A stretch of DNA of 64,000 nt from Methanimicrococcus blatticola (GTDB lineage: Archaea > Halobacteriota > Methanosarcinia > Methanosarcinales > Methanosarcinaceae). This document shows, in pieces, positions 56,979 through 64,000 of this stretch. A program made the translations under genes and the position numbers. The stretch is taken from positions 1 through 64,000 of the forward strand of contig NZ_SNYS01000007.1 of the NCBI RefSeq assembly GCF_004363215.1. The letters are read 5' to 3'. Positions within the stretch are counted from its first letter, which is position 1; every line of letters begins with the position of its first letter. Below the pieces are notes generated by a model. It was not told the DNA's origin. It saw nothing but the letters and a program-made list of their open reading frames with translations, and did no database searches.

Positions 56979-57215
56979 GTGTGTTTTTCTCTTTTTCGCG
57001 ACCTATTGACGTTTTGAGACATCTCGCGGCTGAGTTTTATGGATTCCGCTGTGTTTTTTCATTGCTTTTCATGCTTTACATTGCTTTTATTAGACCTATT
57101 GTTTTTTGTTGGCGATTTGTTTCAGAATTTTTAATTTTTAAACTGATATTTTTATATATCGAATCAGCATTGATTTTTTGTTCAACATAACTAAAAAATA
57201 TCGGAATGATTTATC

Positions 57216-59975
57216 ATGAATCCTGAAAAAACGCCCGCCGACTGGTGTGCAATTTCTTCCGATGAAACCTGTGATTTGCTTCAAACAAATCCTCAAGGGT
57301 TATCAAATGAGGAAGCTGAGCGACGTTTAAAAGAAAACGGCCCGAACAAACTTGACGAAAAAGGCAAAAAATCGGTTATTACTATTTTTCTCTCTCAATT
57401 CAAGGACTTGATGATTTGGGTTTTGATTGCGGCAGCCATTATTACGGCATATGTCAGCCATATGGAAGGCGAGCCGCCGATTGATACGATTATTATTTCA
57501 ATTGTTGTGAGTCTCAATGCGATTTTGGGAACCGTTCAAGAATTTAAAGCGGAAGCCTCTTTAGAAGCTTTGAAAAAGATGGCGGCACCAAACGCGCGCG
57601 TTTTAAGAAACGGCGTTGTTAAAATGATTCCGGCAACGGATCTTGTTATCGGCGACATTGTGATTTTGGAAGCGGGAGATACCATTCCGGCTGATATTCG
57701 AATTCAGGAAGCAAATTCCTTAAAAATTGAAGAATCCGCGCTGACAGGCGAATCCAAAGCCGTCAACAAAACAGTCAACCCATTAGCCGGCCCGGACGGC
57801 AGAAAAATATCCCTCGGCGATCAAACAAATATGGCGTTTATGGGAACGAATATTGTTTACGGCCGCGGCAGCGGTGTTGTCATTGCAACCGGAATGAACA
57901 CGCAAATCGGAAAAATCGCGGGGCAGTTATCGGAAACAAAGAAAGAAACAACGCCGCTTCAAAAGAAATTGAATCAGATTTCAAAATACATTTCAATTAT
58001 TGTTATTGTGATTGCTGTTGTCGTTTTTGCAATCGGATATTTGACGGGACAAGACACACTGACCATGTTCTTAACAGCAGTCTCGCTTGCCGTTGCCGCA
58101 ATTCCTGAAGGCATGGTGGCTGCCGTAACGATTGTTTTAGCACTCGGCATGTCTCGGATGGCAAAGAGAGGCGCATTGGTCAGGCGGCTGCCGGCAGTGG
58201 AAACGCTCGGCTCAACACAAGTCATCTGCTCGGATAAAACGGGCACATTGACGCAGAACAAAATGACTGTCAAAAAGATGTGGGTTTTTGAAGAAATTGA
58301 TGACCCGCATTCAAAAGACCTTGATTTGCTGACGGAAGCGTTTGCTGAATGCAATGATTCCAGAATTGATGAAAACGGCAAATCAACCGGCGACCCGACG
58401 GAAAATGCTTTTTTGGATTATTTGATGGAAAACGGTTTGAAAACGGCAGACGATCTCAAAAAGCGGGAACGTGCCGGAGAAATTCCGTTTGATTCAGACA
58501 GAAAACGCTCAACGGTTGCCGTTTTAAAAGAAAACGGCGGTTTAAGGATTTATGTCAAAGGCGCAGCGGAAAGTATTGTTGACCGGTCTGTGTCCGCTTT
58601 TAAAGACGGTGAAATTGTTCCGATGACGGATGAGATGAGAAAATCCATTCTGACGGCAAATGAAGAAATGGCTGAAAAAGCGCTTCGTGTTTTGGCTTTC
58701 GCTTACAAAGACGTTGATACTGATTCTGCCGACTTTGTGGATCCTGTCGGCTCTGCAGTTTCTGCAACTTCTGCGGATTTCGCAGACTCATCAGATACCG
58801 TGATTGATGTCAGCATTGAAAATATGGAAACGATTGAAAACGGTCTTATCTTCTGCGGTTTGTCGGGAATGATTGACCCGGCGCGCCCGGAAGTGAAAGA
58901 AACGATTAAAGTCTGCCGTCAAGCCGGAATTACACCGGTCATGATTACGGGTGATCACAAAACAACGGCTGTTGCAATCGCAAATGATCTCGGTTTACTG
59001 GATGATGGAAGAATTGCAATTACGGGCGCGGATTTGGAAGAGATGAGCGATGCCGAATTGGACCAAAAAATCACTGAGATAGGCGTTTACGCGCGTGTTT
59101 CGCCGGAACATAAAGTCAGAATCGTCGATGCTTGGCAAAAACGCGGCAAAATTGTCGCGATGACCGGTGACGGCGTGAACGACGCGCCGGCGCTCAAACG
59201 CGCTGACATCGGCGTCGGCATGGGCATCACGGGAACGGATGTTGCCAAAGGAACATCGGACATGGTTTTAACGGACGACAATTTCGCGACGATTGTGATT
59301 GCCGTTAAGGAAGGGCGCGGTATTTTCGATAATATTCATAAAACGGTCAGCTTTTTGCTGTCTTCAAACATCGGCGAAGTGCTTGCGATTTTGACGGCGA
59401 CGATTCTCGGGTTTACACTTCTGTCACCCATTCATATTTTGTGGGTGAATTTGGTGACTGACACATTCCCGGCGCTTGCGCTCGGCGTTGAGCCGCCTGA
59501 AGAGGATATTATGGACAGAAAACCGCGCGACCAGAAGATTCCGTTTTTAACAAATCGTCAATGGGTGAATATTTTCGTCATCGGCGCGGTTGACGCGATT
59601 TTGACGCTGGTTGCGTATTACATCGGCAGTCAAACATCGCCGGAAACAGGCATCACGATGGCGTTTATAACGCTCGGCTTGATTCAGTTATTTGTCGCGC
59701 TCGGCTTCCAATCGGAGCGCAGCAGCATTTTCAAGATTCACCCGAGAGAACATCCGTATTTGTGGCTCGCGTTTTTCGGCTCGGCCGCGCTTCAAGTTGT
59801 CATCGTTTTGGTGCCGTTCTTAAGAGATATCTTCGGCTTGACCGCATTGACGCTCATTCAATGGGTATTCATTTTGGCACTTTGTATCGGAATGCTGCTG
59901 TTTATTGAACTCAGAAAAGCAGTTTTCAGATATTTGCATAAAAGAAGAAATGCGGGTCAGGAACAAGTTGTTTAA
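57216..59975 (+). CDS. P-type cation (Ca2+)-transporting ATPase
   Basis: A 919-residue P-type ATPase close to the P2A calcium pumps. The N-terminal cation ATPase motif (LQTNPQGLSNEEAERRLKENGPNKL), ALTGESKAV near 180, the phosphorylated aspartate in CSDKTGTLTQNKM near 340, KGAAESI in the nucleotide domain, TGDGVNDAPALKRADIGVGMG and the ten-helix membrane layout with VNLVTDTFPALALG are all present. A Ser/Asp/Ala-rich stretch (about 502-530) looks like a small low-complexity insertion in the nucleotide domain. Calcium specificity is inferred. Confidence 0.92.
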   Translation: MNPEKTPADWCAISSDETCDLLQTNPQGLSNEEAERRLKENGPNKLDEKGKKSVITIFLSQFKDLMIWVLIAAAIITAYVSHMEGEPPIDTIIISIVVSLNAILGTVQEFKAEASLEALKKMAAPNARVLRNGVVKMIPATDLVIGDIVILEAGDTIPADIRIQEANSLKIEESALTGESKAVNKTVNPLAGPDGRKISLGDQTNMAFMGTNIVYGRGSGVVIATGMNTQIGKIAGQLSETKKETTPLQKKLNQISKYISIIVIVIAVVVFAIGYLTGQDTLTMFLTAVSLAVAAIPEGMVAAVTIVLALGMSRMAKRGALVRRLPAVETLGSTQVICSDKTGTLTQNKMTVKKMWVFEEIDDPHSKDLDLLTEAFAECNDSRIDENGKSTGDPTENAFLDYLMENGLKTADDLKKRERAGEIPFDSDRKRSTVAVLKENGGLRIYVKGAAESIVDRSVSAFKDGEIVPMTDEMRKSILTANEEMAEKALRVLAFAYKDVDTDSADFVDPVGSAVSATSADFADSSDTVIDVSIENMETIENGLIFCGLSGMIDPARPEVKETIKVCRQAGITPVMITGDHKTTAVAIANDLGLLDDGRIAITGADLEEMSDAELDQKITEIGVYARVSPEHKVRIVDAWQKRGKIVAMTGDGVNDAPALKRADIGVGMGITGTDVAKGTSDMVLTDDNFATIVIAVKEGRGIFDNIHKTVSFLLSSNIGEVLAILTATILGFTLLSPIHILWVNLVTDTFPALALGVEPPEEDIMDRKPRDQKIPFLTNRQWVNIFVIGAVDAILTLVAYYIGSQTSPETGITMAFITLGLIQLFVALGFQSERSSIFKIHPREHPYLWLAFFGSAALQVVIVLVPFLRDIFGLTALTLIQWVFILALCIGMLLFIELRKAVFRYLHKRRNAGQEQVV

Positions 59976-59977
59976 AC

Positions 59978-60015
59978 AAAATATCTTTTTGAAAAATCAA
60001 AAAAGATATTTTTTA
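59978..60015 (+). terminator. hairpin terminator after the P-type ATPase gene
   Basis: AAAATATCTTTTT pairs with AAAAAGATATTTT around a short A-rich loop, followed by T-rich DNA. Confidence 0.7.
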
Positions 60016-60039
60016 TTTTAAATTTTTATGAAAACTTCA

Positions 60040-60790
60040 GGTACGACCGCAATTGAAATTTCATGAGCGAAGCGAATGAAATTGAAAATTGCGGATTCTT
60101 ACCACGCCGTCTTTAAACCCGATTCAATCGGATTTTAATTGAAGCGAACATCTCAGTTTTTGTCGTTTATTGAACTGATGAAGCGAATCTCCAACTCCTT
60201 CTTTCACTCGCTGACACTCGTGAAACGCGTCGTTGGAGGCGGTTATTTCGTTTTTCGATTATTTTTGATTGAATCGAAACATCGTTTCTTCTCATTTTTA
60301 AAAAAGTGAACGCCGATTAAACCTTAAAATAAAAACCGGTTTTTTATTTTGGGGTTAACGGGCGTTCGGATTTATTGAATAATGAAAAACGATGTTTGAT
60401 TTTTGTATTAATTAATGAAAAGTTCAAATACACCGCAATTGAAATTTCATGAGCGGAGCGAATGAAATTGAAAATTGCGGATTATACCACGCCGTCGACG
60501 AAACCAAGTCAACGAATAATTTACATTTAGTATAACAGATTCTGTTGTTTATTCAACGAATGGGAAGAATCTCCAACTCCTTCTTTCACTCGCTGACGCT
60601 CGTGAAACGCGTCGTTGGAGGTGGCTACATTGGTTTTTCAATAATTTTTGATTGAATCGAAACATCGTTTTCTCTCAATTAAAAAAAAACGAACGCCGAT
60701 TAAACCTTAAAATAAAAAACGGTTTTTATTTTAGGTTTTAACGGGCGTTCGGATTTGAAAAATAATGAAACGATGTTTCAGTTTAAACAA
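60040..60790 (-). repeat. inverted array of hairpin modules H1-H2-H3, two units
   Basis: The same modules as at 32.6-33.5 kb in opposite orientation: H1 60047-60094 and 60433-60480, H2 60189-60238 and 60570-60620, H3 60309-60367 and 60691-60750. The period is about 382-386 bases. It lies between the convergent ATPase and HyuA genes. No gene is supported. Confidence 0.85.
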
Positions 60791-60799
60791 AACTTCATC

Positions 60800-61270
60800 A
60801 TAACCCGAAACAACCGCCCGCTAATTTCCATTCCGAATTGAGTGAAACGAAATGAGGAATGGAAATTTGCGGATTCGTACTCATCCGATACAGCAAAAAT
60901 GACAAAACGCTTTTCAAATCAAATTTATCCCAACCATTCAATTGCACGAACATGAGCACTACCGTCTCCGTTCGCTCGAATTAATCGCCTTCTATTTTCG
61001 ACCTGCTGCCACGCGCGCGAGCCGAACAATTTTTAAAAAATAATGAAAAGGGAACCTGCATTTTTTCAAAAATAAAGGCATCCTGCAAAATGATTCATAA
61101 AATTGAAAAAAAGTAAAAAGGTAAAAAAGTAAAAAAAGAAATGAAAATAAAAAAAATGAAAGAAAACAAAAAAAAGAAAATAAAAAAGAAAACAAAAAAT
61201 GAAAAGAAAAAAGAAAACAAAAAATGAAAAGAAAAAAGAAAACAAAAAATGAAAAGAAAAATGAAAGATT
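60800..61270. repeat. composite repeat copy D (hairpin only) and A-rich repeats
   Basis: Hairpin 60818-60872 (CCGCTAATTT/AAATTTGCGG) and GATACAGCAAAA match the composite element. The palindrome is decayed (CCGTTCGCTCGAA near 60970) and no tandem array follows. From about 61110 to 61265 there are AAAGAAAACAAAAAATGAAA-type repeats. No gene. Confidence 0.7.
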
Positions 61271-61280
61271 GGAGAAGTGT

Positions 61281-63266
61281 TTACACTTTATTCTCCGCGA
61301 ATCCTTCCACCAACACATCAATTTGAACCGGGGGTTTTTGCGGGTCATAAATCATTTCTTTTGTTTTGACTCGGATTTCAACGTCCGGTTCGTTGATGTC
61401 GTTTTCTTTCATGTATTTGTAAATGTCTTTTTTGGCAAATGTTTCGGCGTAATGAACGGCGGCGTCTTTGGTCGGAAAAGAACGCTGTCCTTCGGTTGTG
61501 AATGTTGTGTAACGAATTGTCCAGTCGCCGTTTTCTTCTTCCTTGGATTCAACCTCAACGCGGATTTCAATGCGTTTCGCGAGTTTCCCGGCCAAACAGC
61601 CGACGGCGTTGCCAACGGCATAATGTTCGGGCGCGATAATTTCAGCATCCAAATATTCTCCCAATTCCGAAATGAAACATTGAACAGGCGCGCCGATTAA
61701 AATAATAGGAATATCGGATTTGAACCGCAAATAAGAACCATTGCCGGTTCCGCCGAACTTGTCCATAAACAAATTCAGCTCATCCCTTGAAAATGTATCA
61801 TTCAGGAAAAGAACCGCTTCAACCGCCATAATTTTCGCGAACTTGCGTTTGATGAAACGGCAGAAATCCTCTTTGGCCATATTGAAAATTTCAGCCAGCT
61901 TTCGGGCACCAAGTTGAGCGGCTTCAACATCCCACTGCACAAACTCGCCCGTCACATGAAGAACATCTGTCGGCGTAAATCCGATCAACTGAATCAAACG
62001 CTTGTTAACCAGCGTTTCAATGATATCAAACGGAATTTCACCCTCGGGGAAGTCTTTCCAATTCAAATCATCCAAAAATACAGGCTCATCGCCGATTTTC
62101 TGATAAGCTTTCATTTCATCAGACGAAAGATTCGAAGCCTCATAACCGCTTCTTAAAACCAGCGTTGTCTTCTGCAAAAATTCACTCAAAGACATATTAT
62201 GAGCTGCCCAATGATCTTTCAAAGTATCGGCAAATTTCGGATACATAACGGCAGCGCGGCAAATCGGAATGACACGTCTCGGCCCGATCATAACGGAAGG
62301 AAGACGGGCGTCCACAACATTGTCTGCCTTAATCCAAATATGACTGTCACCGCCGGCAGCAATTGTTTCCATTTTAATTGCGCGCACTTTTGTTTTCCAT
62401 CCGCCGACAGTTGCGCCGAGATCGGAAATCTGCGGAATGCCGTCTTCAATCATAGACACATCCGTACTCGTTCCGCCGACATCAATTGCCAAACAAGTTT
62501 CTTTTCCCGAAAGGAAAGACGCGCCGAGAACACTGGCCGCCGGCCCCGAGAAAATCGTTTCGACGGGCCGATCCATCACTTCGCCGAACATGGCGACAGC
62601 ACCGTTGCATTTAAGCATCGTTGTTTTCACTTTCATGCCGCGACGCTTTGTCTCTTCGGCAACGGCTTCTAAGAAAACGCGCGCAACCGGCAAAAGAGAC
62701 GCATTCAGATAGGCTGTCACACCGCGCTCATACGCGCCAAGCGACTGCGCCAGCTCATAACCGCAAACAACAGGATAGCCCGTCAATTCATGAATCAGCT
62801 GACGGGCTGCTTTCTCGTGATCCGGATTTAAAATACTGTAAAAAGAAGAAACCGCAAAAGCCGACACTTTGTCCTTCACAGACAAAACGTATTCCCGAAT
62901 GCCGTCCAAATCAAGTTCTTCGTTTTCAGCACCGCGGTAATTGTGGCCGCCTTTGACGACAACGCAATTGTCTTTGAGATGTTCCGGAACTTTTTGGGAA
63001 CCGATGAGAATCAAAGAAACCGGCGCGCCATTTTTTTCCAAAATCGTGTTTGTCGCGAATGTTGTAGAAACCGACAACAGTTTGACTTGTTTTAAGATTG
63101 CAGGATCTAACAGGTCCAACACATTCTGAATACCGCGAAGCGGATTCGGGTAAGTTGTCAGCGCCTTTTGAGATTGCAGGATTCGGCGGTCATCCATGTC
63201 CACCAAAGCCGCATCCGTATATGTGCCGCCTGCATCAATTCCCAATGAAATGTTTGTCAAAAACAT
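61281..63266 (-). CDS. hydantoinase/oxoprolinase family protein (HyuA-like)
   Basis: About 661 residues of the HyuA/oxoprolinase family, ATP-dependent enzymes acting on cyclic amides or acetone/acetophenone-type substrates. It has the actin-fold phosphate sites GIDAGGTYTDAALVD near the start and AIDVGGTSTDVSMIEDG near 265, plus FSGPAASVLGA. No HyuB partner gene is adjacent, so the reaction is unknown. ATG 63266 is only 3 bases from AGGAGG; a TTG at 63260, with 9-base spacing, may be the true start. Confidence 0.85.
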   Translation of the reverse strand: MFLTNISLGIDAGGTYTDAALVDMDDRRILQSQKALTTYPNPLRGIQNVLDLLDPAILKQVKLLSVSTTFATNTILEKNGAPVSLILIGSQKVPEHLKDNCVVVKGGHNYRGAENEELDLDGIREYVLSVKDKVSAFAVSSFYSILNPDHEKAARQLIHELTGYPVVCGYELAQSLGAYERGVTAYLNASLLPVARVFLEAVAEETKRRGMKVKTTMLKCNGAVAMFGEVMDRPVETIFSGPAASVLGASFLSGKETCLAIDVGGTSTDVSMIEDGIPQISDLGATVGGWKTKVRAIKMETIAAGGDSHIWIKADNVVDARLPSVMIGPRRVIPICRAAVMYPKFADTLKDHWAAHNMSLSEFLQKTTLVLRSGYEASNLSSDEMKAYQKIGDEPVFLDDLNWKDFPEGEIPFDIIETLVNKRLIQLIGFTPTDVLHVTGEFVQWDVEAAQLGARKLAEIFNMAKEDFCRFIKRKFAKIMAVEAVLFLNDTFSRDELNLFMDKFGGTGNGSYLRFKSDIPIILIGAPVQCFISELGEYLDAEIIAPEHYAVGNAVGCLAGKLAKRIEIRVEVESKEEENGDWTIRYTTFTTEGQRSFPTKDAAVHYAETFAKKDIYKYMKENDINEPDVEIRVKTKEMIYDPQKPPVQIDVLVEGFAENKV

Positions 63267-63430
63267 CAACCTCCTGATTATAATTTGGCAATTCTGTTTT
63301 GTTCAATTTCCCCCGAAATGAACGAATCTGCCGCCTTATTGTTAAAATGATAAATGAATAAATAGGATTGAACACAATTAAACCTTTTCAGATTGAAGAA
63401 CAAACAAATAATTGACAAAATGTAAACGAA

Positions 63431-63442
63431 TTATATATAAAT
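63431..63442 (-). promoter_or_regulatory. TATA box upstream of the HyuA-like gene
   Basis: The minus-strand TTTATATATAA is a strong TATA element. It leaves a leader of roughly 140 bases. Confidence 0.45.
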
Positions 63443-63496
63443 CAGAAAATGCTTATGATGGAATTGATTTAAATTAAAAAAAGTTCAGAGCAGGCG

Positions 63497-63510
63497 AATT
63501 TATATAAATA
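63497..63510 (+). promoter_or_regulatory. TATA box upstream of the nucleotidyltransferase gene
   Basis: AATTTATATAAATA lies about 25 bases before the start codon region, so transcription would begin close to the ATG. Confidence 0.5.
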
Positions 63511-63530
63511 AAAAGGATGGTATTAAGTTC

Positions 63531-64000
63531 ATGAAAGCATGTATCATGTGCGGCGGGACGGGAACGCGGCTTCGCCCTTTGACATTTAAGCGGCCCAAAC
63601 CGATGATCCCCATCTCCAACAAGCCGTCTGTCCTTCATCTCATTGAACACCTCTCAAAAGAAGGATTCAATGACATTGTCATCACGCTCGGTTACAAAGG
63701 CGAAGACGTGGAAGAAGAACTCGGCGACGGCAGCGTTTACGGCGTCCACATTGATTACGTTTATGAAAAAGAAAAGCTCGGAACGGCCGGCAGCGTTAAA
63801 AACGCGCAGGAGTTGCTCGGCAACGAACCGTTTATCGTTGTCGGCGGCGACCATGTTATGACGCTCAACCTGCGTGAAATGTTCCGCTTTCATCAAAATA
63901 ATGATGCTGATGTGACAATCGGCCTTCTTTCCATTGACGATCCGAGAGAATTCGGTATCGCCGACATGGATATCAACAACCGTATTTTACGCTTCTTTGA
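63531..64000 (+). CDS. sugar-phosphate nucleotidyltransferase, truncated by window end
   Basis: The N-terminal 156 residues of a sugar-1-phosphate nucleotidyltransferase are present; the rest lies beyond the window. It starts MKACIMCGGTGTRLRPLTFKRPKPMIPISNKP, the nucleotide-binding signature with the RPK lysine, followed by DIVITLGYKG, EKLGTAGSVKNAQELL and the metal-binding VVGGDHV. Either mannose-1-phosphate guanylyltransferase or glucose-1-phosphate thymidylyl/uridylyltransferase would fit. An AAGGATGG lies 12 bases upstream of the ATG. Confidence 0.9.
   Translation, partial: MKACIMCGGTGTRLRPLTFKRPKPMIPISNKPSVLHLIEHLSKEGFNDIVITLGYKGEDVEEELGDGSVYGVHIDYVYEKEKLGTAGSVKNAQELLGNEPFIVVGGDHVMTLNLREMFRFHQNNDADVTIGLLSIDDPREFGIADMDINNRILRFF

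Noticed and set aside
56915-57190. 91-codon Leu/Phe-rich frame after ppdK
   Set aside because: Starts inside a 13-bp tandem repeat and is low-complexity T-rich DNA.
1-64000. rRNA genes or a replication origin
   Set aside because: No rRNA-like sequence and no orc1/cdc6 gene with origin-box repeats were seen.

Overview
The window looks like a methanogenic archaeon of the Methanosarcinales/Methanosarcinaceae. The evidence is acetyl-CoA decarbonylase/synthase genes (cdhC, cdhD, cdhE), the TfuA/YcaO pair that thioamidates methyl-coenzyme M reductase, archaeal TFB, TFE, Gar1, LonB, proteasome beta, FttA (aCPSF1) and NMD3, small methanogen families (DUF2551, DUF2769), TATA-type promoters and GGAGG/GGTGA ribosome sites. 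The AT-rich, repeat-laden intergenic DNA and the reduced Cdh locus would suit a host-associated, methyl-reducing lineage of the Methanimicrococcus/Methanolapillus kind. That placement is inference.

Layout. 0.5-10 kb: TrpB2, a large SF2 helicase whose frame crosses a UAG codon, threonine synthase, leucyl-tRNA synthetase and an Imm-5-like protein. 10-12.4 kb: divergent winged-helix regulators. 12.7-19.1 kb: phosphoesterase, queC, cdhC-cdhD-cdhE and nmd3. 19-24 kb: TFE, HD hydrolase, proteasome beta and FttA. 24-28 kb: a KilA-N protein, a radical SAM gene crossed by a second in-frame UAG, DUF2551 and a cis-prenyltransferase. 28-36 kb: a basic amino acid decarboxylase, HIT, DUF2769, E1-like and ubiquitin-like proteins, tfuA-ycaO and three tRNAs (Val, Phe, Gly). 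36-42 kb: small membrane proteins, lonB, gar1, tfb. 42-50 kb: two related modules of CotH-like kinase, DUF4956 membrane protein and VTC-domain protein. 51-64 kb: tldD-tldE, ppdK, a P-type Ca-ATPase, an orphan HyuA and a truncated sugar nucleotidyltransferase.

Three points deserve attention. (1) The Cdh locus has no cdhA, cdhB or cooC, and two of its intact proteins have lost key ligands: CdhC lacks the Cys-Gly-Cys of the A-cluster, and CdhE lacks three of four N-terminal [4Fe-4S] cysteines, although the folds are well conserved. It looks like a stripped or repurposed methyl-corrinoid module. (2) None of the identified complete genes ends in TAG, while two unrelated genes continue in frame across a single TAG, as expected if UAG is read as pyrrolysine. 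(3) The intergenic DNA carries two families of composite repeats made of phased hairpins, palindromes and short tandem arrays, mostly at convergent gene ends.

All calls come from reading the sequence and remembered family features. No database search or folding was run.
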